Source: an uncultured Chitinophagaceae bacterium
Lineage (GTDB): Bacteria > Bacteroidota > Bacteroidia > Chitinophagales > Chitinophagaceae
Assembly: GCA_936908745.1 (NCBI GenBank)
Contig: CAKZFX010000021.1
Coordinates: 1-64,000 of the forward strand
Direction of reading: 5' to 3'
Length of the DNA: 64,000 bases
Below the pieces are notes generated by a model that worked only from the letters and a program-made list of their open reading frames with translations, was not told the origin of the DNA and searched no databases. This document shows, in pieces, positions 26,682 to 34,725 of this stretch. The position numbers were made by a program, and so were the translations under genes. Position 1 is the first letter of the stretch. Each line of letters starts with the position of its first letter.

Positions 26682-27893
26682 TTAGCGGTCATAGAGGTAT
26701 TCATAATACCGGTTGCCGATTGTTTTATAGAAAAGAATAATTAATACCGACACACTTACCAATAAAACAGTAAAGCTGAAATAAGGGAATGTAACCCATG
26801 CCAGCAATCCTATCAATGCCAGCCGTGCAAATTCAAGATGAAAGATCCATCGCCGTTGCTCCAGCATACTGCCGGTGGTGATCACACTCAGCACAATAAA
26901 TAACGCCAGCAACGCAATAGCGGGGCCGCTTAAGTAATGTTCAAAGAGTATCACTAAGAATAAAATGACCAGCGAAAGGATCGTTTGCACTTTTACATAG
27001 TTCAATAAAGCCGGTGTATGTTTTACCTCCTGCCGTTTGAAGGAGAATTTTCGTTCAAGGCTTAACCGGATTCTTGGATCAATATCGTCCGGTTTTCCAA
27101 ACAACACTTTCCATTTTTGCCTGAACCCTTTTGCACGTTTAAAGGAAACCAGTACTTCCAGTATGAAATGAAAGTGCTGCCACAGGAAACTATAACTGTT
27201 CAGCGGTTGTGTCAACCCATAGACCGGTTTTTCTTTTTCTTCGGCAAATGTGCCAAAGATTTTATCCCAGATGATCAGAACATCGCCGTAGTTTTTATCA
27301 AGGTAGGCTTCGTTGCTGCTATGATGGACACGATGATGCGAGGGCGTGACCATGATGTATTCAATCCATCCCAATTTGCCTACGAGTTGTGTGTGTGTAA
27401 AGAAAGGATACGTGCCATGTATCAGCAGGAAGATAAAGATCATCTCCGGTGGAAAACCGATCAATGGCAGCACTGACCAAAATAAACATCTCGCTGCCGC
27501 CTGCATCACCGTTATACGTGCGGAAACCGTGAAGTTGTAGTCATCACTCTGGTGATGCACCACATGTACGCTCCAGAATAAGTTGACTTCGTGCCCAAAA
27601 CGGTGATACCAGTACCACATAAGATCGGTGAAAAGGAATAACAATATCCATGTAAAAACACCGGGGTTGATATCAAACAGCGCAAAGTTTTTATAGATCC
27701 ATGCAAAAAAGAAGTAGAATAAGCCCGTAGCAAATATGTCCGACAGTCTTTCCGCAATGCCGACATTAATATTGGCAACGGCTTCATCAAAGTGAAAGTT
27801 TTCGGCCTTGCCTTTCTTTTTACTTAAATAGTATTCGAGATACATCAACCCGGTAAAAAAAGGAACGGCCAGCGCCAGGTAGTTTAACTGCAT
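26682..27893 (-). CDS. Sterol desaturase / fatty acid hydroxylase family membrane protein
   Basis: The 403-residue protein has several membrane segments and the three His boxes of this di-iron family: HRFGH (His97, His101), HVVHH (His110, His113, His114) and HRVHH (His190, His191, preceded by PSH). Spacing and the VTPSHHRVHH segment resemble alkylglycerol monooxygenase/TMEM195-like members. A further block of membrane segments fills the last 120 residues (about 290-395), an extension beyond the core domain. It probably hydroxylates or desaturates a lipid. It follows the aldo/keto reductase by 15 nt on the same strand and may be the last gene of the TonB-receptor cluster. Confidence 0.86.
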   Translation of the reverse strand: MQLNYLALAVPFFTGLMYLEYYLSKKKGKAENFHFDEAVANINVGIAERLSDIFATGLFYFFFAWIYKNFALFDINPGVFTWILLFLFTDLMWYWYHRFGHEVNLFWSVHVVHHQSDDYNFTVSARITVMQAAARCLFWSVLPLIGFPPEMIFIFLLIHGTYPFFTHTQLVGKLGWIEYIMVTPSHHRVHHSSNEAYLDKNYGDVLIIWDKIFGTFAEEKEKPVYGLTQPLNSYSFLWQHFHFILEVLVSFKRAKGFRQKWKVLFGKPDDIDPRIRLSLERKFSFKRQEVKHTPALLNYVKVQTILSLVILFLVILFEHYLSGPAIALLALFIVLSVITTGSMLEQRRWIFHLEFARLALIGLLAWVTFPYFSFTVLLVSVSVLIILFYKTIGNRYYEYLYDR

Positions 27894-27908
27894 ACAATCG
27901 TTTTTAGA

Positions 27909-28802
27909 TTATAAACCTTTGGAAACAGCATACAACTCATACCAATCCTGCCTGTCCAAATCAATATCAAACGCTTTCACGATGTTCCGGATGCGTTGCT
28001 CACTCAATGTGCCGATCAAAGGCAAAGCGCCTAATTTCACCAGCCATGCCACCGCAACGGATTCAATGTTCGCTTCATATTTTTTACCCAGTTCTTCCAG
28101 CTTATTATGCACCCGTACTGCCAGTTCATCTGTTCCATTTTCAATACGGCCGCCTGCCAGCGGTGCAGCCGCCAACGGACGCATATAGCGTTGTTTTATA
28201 TAATCCAGCTGCCCGTTGTCCAACGCAGCCGTATTTAATATGTTCAGCTCAATATGATTGGTAACGATCGGCACTTTTAAATAAGCGGCCAATAACTGGT
28301 GCTGAAATACAGAGAAATTAGATACACCAATGTTCCTGATCTTGCCTGCGGAACGAAGCCTTTCCAATGTAAGCGCCGTTTCTTCAAGGTCTGCCAACGG
28401 ATCTAAATGATCCAGCAGGAAAATATCAATATAATCAGTACGCAGGTTTTTTAACGAGTTGTCAATACTCTTTGTAATATGCGCAGCCGATGTGTCAAAA
28501 TGTTTTATTCGTATGTCCGGGCGGCCCGGATGCGGCAAATTGACACCGCATTTGGTGAACAGTACAATATCCTCCCGTTTAAACGTCTTTTGTTTTAATA
28601 CTTGTCCAAACAGCTCTTCGCATTGATAACCACCGTACACATCCGAATGATCAAATGTATTGATACCTGACTCCAGGCAATAGTTAACAATATGTTCCAT
28701 TGATTTCAGATCCGTACCGGCAGGATTATCTTCCCAGCGCCAGAAACCATAGATAGCTGGTGACACTTTCGGCCCGGAATCACTTACATATATTTTTTCC
28801 AT
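27909..28802 (-). CDS. Aldo/keto reductase
   Basis: The 297-residue TIM-barrel oxidoreductase shows NTFDHSDVYGGYQCEELFG with the catalytic Asp and Tyr, TKCGVN with the conserved Lys, and LLDHLDPLADLEET in place of the usual HxP strand. RNIGVSNFSVFQ follows. The NADPH-binding end is GTLSEQRIRNIVKAFDI. It resembles YdhF-like reductases. It starts with the TAA stop of the AhpD-like gene directly upstream (TAAATG), so the two are translated from one message. The substrate is unknown; the clustering with an AhpD-like protein and a lipid hydroxylase suggests a redox role. Confidence 0.88.
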   Translation of the reverse strand: MEKIYVSDSGPKVSPAIYGFWRWEDNPAGTDLKSMEHIVNYCLESGINTFDHSDVYGGYQCEELFGQVLKQKTFKREDIVLFTKCGVNLPHPGRPDIRIKHFDTSAAHITKSIDNSLKNLRTDYIDIFLLDHLDPLADLEETALTLERLRSAGKIRNIGVSNFSVFQHQLLAAYLKVPIVTNHIELNILNTAALDNGQLDYIKQRYMRPLAAAPLAGGRIENGTDELAVRVHNKLEELGKKYEANIESVAVAWLVKLGALPLIGTLSEQRIRNIVKAFDIDLDRQDWYELYAVSKGL

Positions 28803-29348
28803 TTAGCAGTATTTTACGGGTGGCACATAGCTCAACAGGTGATCGTCCACTTCTGTTTCCACCACATTGTTAAAAACGTTTGCAGCGATCATTTGTCCTG
28901 CGAAAGCAACCAGGGTAACGATATCTCTTGTTTCATAGCTCTTGGCTATTTCATTATAAATATGATCGGCAATATGTCCATGATGACGGGCAATGCTGCT
29001 GCCAAAGTCCATTACATTTCTTTGTGAAGGACTCAGCAATAAGTTTTGAGGGTCTTCGCCTGCATCCATTATCTTCTTCCTGAAAAAAGCAGTGCACAAC
29101 GTACAGGCTGATGCGCAGGAAATGGAATAGCCAAACAGGTAAGCCAGCCGGCGACCCAGTATTTTTTCCACGGCTTCATACATGGGATACCATTGCATAT
29201 AGAGTTCAAAGGATTGCAGCGAATGTCCCAGCGTACCTTTCATATTGGTAAAAATGCCGCTGTAATTATCCGTATGTCTTTCAAACGCCACCGCCACAGA
29301 AGGCGACAGTTCATTTTGCTGTATGGGTTGAATCCTTGCCATAGTCAT
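28803..29348 (-). CDS. AhpD-like / carboxymuconolactone decarboxylase-family protein
   Basis: From the ATG at 29348 (MTMARIQPIQ; 29342 is the alternative) the protein has 181 residues. An all-helical AhpD-type domain carries CTLC (Cys82, Cys85) preceded by SISCASA. The CxxC pair would serve as a thiol-disulfide centre, as in AhpD or related peroxidase-like proteins. HHGHIADHIYNEIAK could supply the conserved His. The 5' gap of 98 bp to the TonB receptor has no gene. The stop codon is immediately followed by the aldo/keto reductase start. Likely involved in peroxide or thiol redox, by inference. Confidence 0.8.
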   Translation of the reverse strand: MTMARIQPIQQNELSPSVAVAFERHTDNYSGIFTNMKGTLGHSLQSFELYMQWYPMYEAVEKILGRRLAYLFGYSISCASACTLCTAFFRKKIMDAGEDPQNLLLSPSQRNVMDFGSSIARHHGHIADHIYNEIAKSYETRDIVTLVAFAGQMIAANVFNNVVETEVDDHLLSYVPPVKYC

Positions 29349-29446
29349 TTCATTTTTTGTTAACTGCTTTTGAATGCATCCCGCAACCCCGATAGACATC
29401 GGGGGCGGAATGACTTGTCTAAAACATGCTTATATGTGAACAGCGT

Positions 29447-31990
29447 TTATAAAGAGTATCGTAGCGTTACACCATAGGTACGCTGATCGCCCAGCACACC
29501 TGCATAGTGACCGGCGTTGCCACCGGCTGGTAATAATTGCTCATAGTAATTTTTATCCAATAAGTTTCTTCCCCATATAAAAACGGAAAACCCGTTCAGG
29601 CTTTTGAAACCAAACCGTCCGTTTAATAATGTATAGCCGTCGATGTTGAGAAAAGCAGAGGGCGATGGGCTGGATGAAAACGAAGAGCGATAGTAACCAT
29701 CTGCCGCAATAAAGAACCGGCCGGCCTTTCCTAAAAATGCAGCAGCTGTGTTGAATTCAGCGCCTAATGAACCCGCCCATTTGGAAATGCCCGGCAATAC
29801 GCCACCTGAAATGTCTTTAAATGCCACCTGCACATTGTTTACTGTCAATCCTGTTTCTTCCAATGGCAATGGGGCGTTGGTGAATTTTATATATTTAGCA
29901 TCGGTATAGGCAGCCGCACCGTAGAAAGAAAAGTGTTCATTCAGTTTGTAGTTGGCATCCAGCTCTGCCCCTCTTACCCTTACTTTTTCTGCATTGGCGA
30001 TGTAGCCACGGTTCACGCCCAACTCCGGTGATTGTACGTTGGTCTGGTAATCTTTGATATCAGAATTATGAACGGTAAAATTCAAGGTAAAATTATCAAT
30101 AAGTGTCGTTTTGACACCTAATTCAAAGTGTCTTACGTCTTCTGGTTTGATCACGGCCAATTCTGTTGCTGGTTCTCCACCGATCGTTGGCAGACCCGCC
30201 ACGTTTACACCCACAGGTTTGAAACTGGTGGAGTAAGTGGCAAATACATTGATGCGTTTATTGGCTTTGTATGATAGCGTTAATTGATATGTCAGATTGT
30301 TTTCATCTGCATCAGCCACATAAAACTGGCTGCTGTAAACGCTGTTTTTTAAAGCAATCAGGTCAGGATCGTTTGTTTGCAAACCACCATAGGTTGTACG
30401 GTTATAGGAAACATCTTTTTTATCATAGTTAAAACGCACACCGGGCAACACATGAAAACGATCAAACACTTCCCAATCAATATTCAGGAAAGCAGCAGCG
30501 CTTACAGATTCAATAGATGCTTTGGTGCTGATACCGTAGCCTTCAAATAACCCGGGCGTTTGCCATTTAGTGCTGGTAGAGCTTTGGGAAAAACGCCATT
30601 GCGCATTACCTGATTCTTCTGTACCGTTGATCTTTACTTCCTGGTCAATAAAGAACAAACCCACCACGCCACTTAAACGCGGAGACAATTCACCGGCATA
30701 ACGGAATTCCTGCGACCAGTTGCGATGCTTGGCCGGGTTTTGTGATTTAGCTAATGCCTGCAAGCCTGTAAAGTCCCTGTCGTTGGACGGGTCCCAATCC
30801 CAATAGCGCCATGCGGTTGTTGAAGTCAATGTACCCGGACCAATTTTAGTGTCCACGTTTAATGACACACCGCCTAAGTCATTGCCAGAACGCCATGGCG
30901 TATCATGATCTATTTTCCGGTCAAATGCATTCTGACTTGGCAATGTATAGTTGAGATCGGTTATGATCGAATTGAACTGGCGATACGCAGCCCTTCTTGT
31001 TTGTACCACACCCGCCACCACTTGCGCATAACCATCCGGACGCTGTCTTGAATCATCACCCGATAATGTGATCGTCGTGTTATCAGAAAGCTTGTATAGC
31101 AATTGCGCCCTGAAACCAATATTGTTGATATCATTAACGTATTTACCTGTCGCCACATTTTCGATCAGGCCATCCCGCTGTGTTCCTGAAAAAGATACAC
31201 GGGCTGCGAGTTTTTTTGTCAATGGGCCCGTCAATGATGCTTTGGCTTGTATATAACCATAGTTGCCATAGCTTACTTCAAAGTTGGCCCCGGGTTTAAA
31301 GCTGGGTTTGCGTGTGATAATATTAAAGGCACCGGCGGTTGTGTTTTTTCCAAACAAAGTGCCTTGCGGGCCGCGCAATACTTCGATACGTTCCACATCA
31401 ATAAAATCAAAAGTAGCAGCGGCCGGTCTTGCATAGTAAACGCCATCCACGTAGAAACCAACACCGGGATCAAGCCCATCATTTGTTAAACCAAAGGGTG
31501 ATCCCACGCCACGGATATTAATACCTGTATTTCTGGGGTTAGATGTATATAGTTGTACCGAAGGCACAAATTCTTTTACACGGTTGACATTGAATGCACC
31601 GGCATCTTCCACCTGTGAACCATTGATCACCGACACAGGAATGGGCACATCCTGCAACACTTCACGACGACGGCGGGAAGTCACCACGATCGTATCACGT
31701 TGGAAAAGTGGTTGCAACTGGAAAGAAAGATCACGGGCATTGTTGCTTCGTATCACTCTTTCCTGTGAACTGAATCCTGCATAGGAAATAACCAATGTAA
31801 AGGGAAATGCAGGCGTGGAAGACAGGCTGAAGTTTCCCAATGAATCGGTGGTTGTGCCGATAGCCGTATTTTTCACCTGCACACTGGCATACGGAATACC
31901 TTCATTGTTGCTGTTGACCACACGGCCGGAAAACTGCGCCTGCGCCAGCACGGGCAATAAAAAGAGAAGAAATAAAGCGATACGTTTCAT
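29447..31990 (-). CDS. TonB-dependent outer-membrane receptor
   Basis: The 847-residue protein has a signal peptide ending VLAQAQ and a CarboxypepD-reg-like domain (SGRVVNSNNEGIPYASVQVK). A TonB-box region at DTIVVTSRRRREV, a plug domain with IEVLRGPQGTLFGKNTTAGA and a 22-strand-type barrel ending YGVTLRYSL follow. The plug matches siderophore or small-ligand receptors rather than SusC. There is no SusD partner. Its promoter has an operator-like palindrome over the -33 element in exactly the geometry seen at the sulfate operon promoter. I therefore infer uptake of a sulfur compound, though iron or siroheme-related ligands cannot be ruled out. Confidence 0.93.
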   Translation of the reverse strand: MKRIALFLLFLLPVLAQAQFSGRVVNSNNEGIPYASVQVKNTAIGTTTDSLGNFSLSSTPAFPFTLVISYAGFSSQERVIRSNNARDLSFQLQPLFQRDTIVVTSRRRREVLQDVPIPVSVINGSQVEDAGAFNVNRVKEFVPSVQLYTSNPRNTGINIRGVGSPFGLTNDGLDPGVGFYVDGVYYARPAAATFDFIDVERIEVLRGPQGTLFGKNTTAGAFNIITRKPSFKPGANFEVSYGNYGYIQAKASLTGPLTKKLAARVSFSGTQRDGLIENVATGKYVNDINNIGFRAQLLYKLSDNTTITLSGDDSRQRPDGYAQVVAGVVQTRRAAYRQFNSIITDLNYTLPSQNAFDRKIDHDTPWRSGNDLGGVSLNVDTKIGPGTLTSTTAWRYWDWDPSNDRDFTGLQALAKSQNPAKHRNWSQEFRYAGELSPRLSGVVGLFFIDQEVKINGTEESGNAQWRFSQSSTSTKWQTPGLFEGYGISTKASIESVSAAAFLNIDWEVFDRFHVLPGVRFNYDKKDVSYNRTTYGGLQTNDPDLIALKNSVYSSQFYVADADENNLTYQLTLSYKANKRINVFATYSTSFKPVGVNVAGLPTIGGEPATELAVIKPEDVRHFELGVKTTLIDNFTLNFTVHNSDIKDYQTNVQSPELGVNRGYIANAEKVRVRGAELDANYKLNEHFSFYGAAAYTDAKYIKFTNAPLPLEETGLTVNNVQVAFKDISGGVLPGISKWAGSLGAEFNTAAAFLGKAGRFFIAADGYYRSSFSSSPSPSAFLNIDGYTLLNGRFGFKSLNGFSVFIWGRNLLDKNYYEQLLPAGGNAGHYAGVLGDQRTYGVTLRYSL

Positions 31991-32028
31991 GTCAATGGTT
32001 TTGTTGTGGTGGTTTTTAATTTTTTATC

Positions 32029-32047
32029 CTACTAATTTTATAGACTA
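32029..32047. promoter_or_regulatory. Downstream copy of the 19-mer operator-like element
   Basis: CTACTAATTTTATAGACTA is identical to 32164-32182 at 18 of 19 positions. It contains the 15-bp palindromic core CTACTAATTTTATAG and lies 38 nt before the TonB receptor start, in the leader. It has no -7 box at the proper distance, so it may act as a secondary operator. Confidence 0.55.
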
Positions 32048-32082
32048 ATATGTCAAAAAAAAGGCAGGCAAGCAGGCGATTG

Positions 32083-32115
32083 CAAGACCCCATGCTGGTA
32101 AGCATTCCGGTCTTG
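32083..32115 (-). promoter_or_regulatory. Leader hairpin upstream of the TonB receptor
   Basis: CAAGACC (32083-32089) pairs with GGTCTTG (32109-32115) and inner ATGCT pairs with AGCAT around GGTA. On the minus strand a run of eight T (32055-32062) follows about 20 nt later. It lies between the predicted transcription start and the start codon, so an attenuator or a riboswitch-like element is possible. A distant terminator of the sulfur operon is the alternative. Confidence 0.45.
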
Positions 32116-32139
32116 TAAATGTTTTCTTGATCCGAGGCA

Positions 32140-32182
32140 CAAATCTACTGGCTGCCAACTACTCTACCAATTTTATAGACTA
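32140..32182 (-). promoter_or_regulatory. Promoter and operator of the TonB receptor gene
   Basis: On the minus strand TTGG (32167-32170) is followed after 19 nt by TAGATTTG (32140-32147), a full TTG / TAnnTTTG promoter. The 15-bp palindrome CTACCAATTTTATAG (32164-32178) covers the TTGG. The sulfate operon promoter has the same arrangement with the palindrome in the same register, which argues for shared control by one repressor-type protein. Confidence 0.65.
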
Positions 32183-32196
32183 CTATTTTTATTATT

Positions 32197-33714
32197 TTAT
32201 TGAAAGGCTTTTATCAATATCCGCAGGCTCCAGCCTACTATTACGATCCCTAAAAAAATAAAAGAGGCCTTTCTTGGTAGTTTGCCTGCCAGTCTTGCCG
32301 CAATCGGGGCCGCAATCACTCCGCCGATCACCAATGCTAAAATGATCTGCCAGCTGCCTACACCGATCATAAAAAAGAATGTAAAGGCGCTGGCCAGTGT
32401 TACAAAGAATTCGGTAAGGCTTACAGAGCCGATCACATATCGCGGCGTTCTTCCTTTGGTGATCAAAGTAGAAGTTACGATAGGCCCCCAGCCACCGCCG
32501 CCAAAGGAATCTAAAAACCCGCCCGCTCCTGCCAGCCAGCCAAAGCGTTTAAATTTCTTTTTAACCGTTGTTGATTTAAATGCATTAGAGAAAATGCGGA
32601 CACCTAATAGTAAAGTATAAGCCGCCATCAACGGTCGCAGGTATTTAATATGCGTATCATCAAACCAGACCAGCAGTAATGCACCCAGCACAGCGCCAAT
32701 GATACCAGGTATCACCAATGCTTTGAACAGCTTCTTGTTAACATTACCAAATTTGTAATGACTGTACCCGGATGCACCGCTTGTAAACATTTCAGCCGTA
32801 TGAATGCCCGCACTGATTGCCGCAGGGCTTACATTAGCACTTTGCAGCACAATGGAACTCGTAACTCCATATCCCATACTTGTAGCACCATCCACCATTT
32901 GCGCAAGAAAACCGGCCAATACCATCCAGTGAAAGTTTTTATCCAGTGTGCCATACCATTTTACCGTGGCATCCGCCATTTCCCTGAACGGTATATACGA
33001 CAGGATAAAATGCCCGATCAGCATGGAAGCAAACACCACCAATGACCATGTGGCAATGCGGCGCCATTTTTTTTCATTCCAGGCAGCATCATTCTCTACC
33101 AGCACTTTTGTAAGATCATTCAGCTTTCGCACTTTGTATTCAAAGTTGCCATTCAACTTGTTCCGGACTTTGTGAAGGTTTTCAATGCTGATGTCCAGCT
33201 CGCCGGGTAAGGCTTCGTTTAAAACCTCTTTGATTCGTTTGGCGGCCGTAGGTGATTTACCATTTGTTGAAATAGCAATTTTCAGGTTACCTTTTTGCAC
33301 AATACTGCCGAGGTAAAAGTCACATAGTTCGGGTGTATCGGCTACATTTATCAATATTCCTTTTTCATCCGCGAGTTGTTTGATATGCTTGTGAAGCTCT
33401 TTATTATCAGTAGCCGCGATGACCAGTTCTTTGTTTTCAATATCGGCTTCTTCAAATGCTCTTTCAATAATTATGCAGGATGGATGACGGTAAACCAATT
33501 TCCGCACATCTTCATTCACCTGTGATGCAACGATTGTGATTGTTGCTTCGGGTGAATTAGACAATAACGAATGCAGTTTTTCCAAACCGACTTTGCCGGC
33601 GCCGATTAAAAGTATATTGAGCTGGTCCAGTTTCAGGAACACAGGATATAACTGGTTTTTCACTTCGTGACCAGTAGTTGTCGTCAATTGTTGTTTGTCT
33701 GCCAGGCTGTCCAT
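32197..33714 (-). CDS. Precorrin-2 dehydrogenase (Met8/CysG-N) fused to TSUP-family permease
   Basis: Residues about 20-200 form a siroheme-synthase N-terminal domain: LYPVFLKLDQLNILLIGAGK with the nucleotide loop GAGKVG (38-43), ATDNKELHKHI, NVADTPELCDFYLGSI, and STNGKSPTAAKRIKE. It should oxidise precorrin-2 to sirohydrochlorin and perhaps insert iron, as Met8 does. From about residue 220 on there are about eight membrane segments with GAGGFLDSFGGGGWGP, typical of TauE/SafE (TSUP) sulfite/sulfate exporters or importers. The two parts are one reading frame of 505 residues. It is the last gene of the sulfate operon, 15 nt after hemB. The permease could bring in sulfate or export sulfite. Confidence 0.9.
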   Translation of the reverse strand: MDSLADKQQLTTTTGHEVKNQLYPVFLKLDQLNILLIGAGKVGLEKLHSLLSNSPEATITIVASQVNEDVRKLVYRHPSCIIIERAFEEADIENKELVIAATDNKELHKHIKQLADEKGILINVADTPELCDFYLGSIVQKGNLKIAISTNGKSPTAAKRIKEVLNEALPGELDISIENLHKVRNKLNGNFEYKVRKLNDLTKVLVENDAAWNEKKWRRIATWSLVVFASMLIGHFILSYIPFREMADATVKWYGTLDKNFHWMVLAGFLAQMVDGATSMGYGVTSSIVLQSANVSPAAISAGIHTAEMFTSGASGYSHYKFGNVNKKLFKALVIPGIIGAVLGALLLVWFDDTHIKYLRPLMAAYTLLLGVRIFSNAFKSTTVKKKFKRFGWLAGAGGFLDSFGGGGWGPIVTSTLITKGRTPRYVIGSVSLTEFFVTLASAFTFFFMIGVGSWQIILALVIGGVIAAPIAARLAGKLPRKASFIFLGIVIVGWSLRILIKAFQ

Positions 33715-33729
33715 TGTCTGATTTCTCCT

Positions 33730-34725
33730 TTAATATATTGCTTTTTCAATCCAATCTTTCGCATTTCTTGCGGCATATGAAATAATAATATCAGCGCCGC
33801 TTCGCTGCAAGGCTGCCCACACTTCTGTATGCGCCGCCTGCCTGTCCAATAACCCTTTTTCCGCCAATGCCTCAATGGCTGCATATTCTCCGCTCACATG
33901 ATAGGCCGCCACCGGTTTCAGGGTTTGTGCCTTCAGTGTTGCAATCACATCTGTATATAAAGCGGCCGGTTTTACCATCAGTATATCAGCGCCTTCTTTT
34001 TCATCCCGCAAGGCTGAAGCTAATGCATCATTAAGGTTAAATGGCGAATGCTGGTAAGTTTTCCTGTTTTGCAGGCCATTGGTATTGGGCGCCGAATGAC
34101 AGGCATCACGAAACGGGCCATAGAATTGTGAACTGAATTTAGCTGCATAGCTCATAATGCTGACAGCTTCATAGCCCAATGCGTCCAGTCGTGTACGTAT
34201 CGCTGCAATCCGTCCATCCATCATATCACTTGGAGCAATGCAATCAGCACCGGCGTTTGCCAGCAAAGAAGCATAGTGTGCCAATGCCTCAACTGTCTTG
34301 CTATTTAATAAACGGGAATGATCGTGGTTTAAAATGCCGCAATGCCCATGTGACGTATAACTACATAGGCAAACATCTGAAGAAAGCCAAACATCGCTGC
34401 CAAAGTTTTCTTTTATTCTTTTTACCACGTTTGTTGCAAAGGAAAAATCAAAGTTGTTGTCCTGTTTACCTGCAGGAACCGGGAATAGTAAAAATTTGGC
34501 AATACCGTTTCTTAAATCATTCTCAATGCTATATAGAACAGAATCAGTTGTATCCACCTGCACTCCATTCAGACCTTCCACATTTCGCGGCGCAGCAATG
34601 CCTTGTTCCACAAATAAAGGCTGGATAAAACTTTTGTGTGAAAGCCTTACCGAAGCGGTGAGTTCCCTTATATGTGTGCCGGCCCTCAGGCGGCGTTGCG
34701 TGAGCGGCCAGTAGTTTGTTTCCAT
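33730..34725 (-). CDS. hemB: Porphobilinogen synthase (5-aminolevulinate dehydratase)
   Basis: HemB joins two 5-aminolevulinate molecules to porphobilinogen. The Zn-type Cys cluster is visible in SDVCLCSYTSHGHCG (Cys119, Cys121, Cys129). The two active-site lysines are in SYAAKFSSQFYGP (about 195) and ILMVKPA (about 247). PLFVEQGIAAPRNVEGLNG near the N-terminus is diagnostic. Length (331) is normal. Its first 40 nt overlap the 3' end of the hemC-hemD gene, so translation is coupled. The second Met and the repeat-free start region support the ATG at 34725. Its place in the sulfate operon fits siroheme supply. Confidence 0.95.
   Translation of the reverse strand: METNYWPLTQRRLRAGTHIRELTASVRLSHKSFIQPLFVEQGIAAPRNVEGLNGVQVDTTDSVLYSIENDLRNGIAKFLLFPVPAGKQDNNFDFSFATNVVKRIKENFGSDVWLSSDVCLCSYTSHGHCGILNHDHSRLLNSKTVEALAHYASLLANAGADCIAPSDMMDGRIAAIRTRLDALGYEAVSIMSYAAKFSSQFYGPFRDACHSAPNTNGLQNRKTYQHSPFNLNDALASALRDEKEGADILMVKPAALYTDVIATLKAQTLKPVAAYHVSGEYAAIEALAEKGLLDRQAAHTEVWAALQRSGADIIISYAARNAKDWIEKAIY

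Noticed and set aside
26682..29348. Genomic island inserted next to the tRNA-like gene
   Set aside because: No integrase, direct repeat of the tRNA end, or compositional break could be seen.
32083..32115. SAM-type riboswitch in the TonB receptor leader
   Set aside because: The conserved core of the SAM riboswitch classes known to me could not be found; only a plain hairpin is supported.
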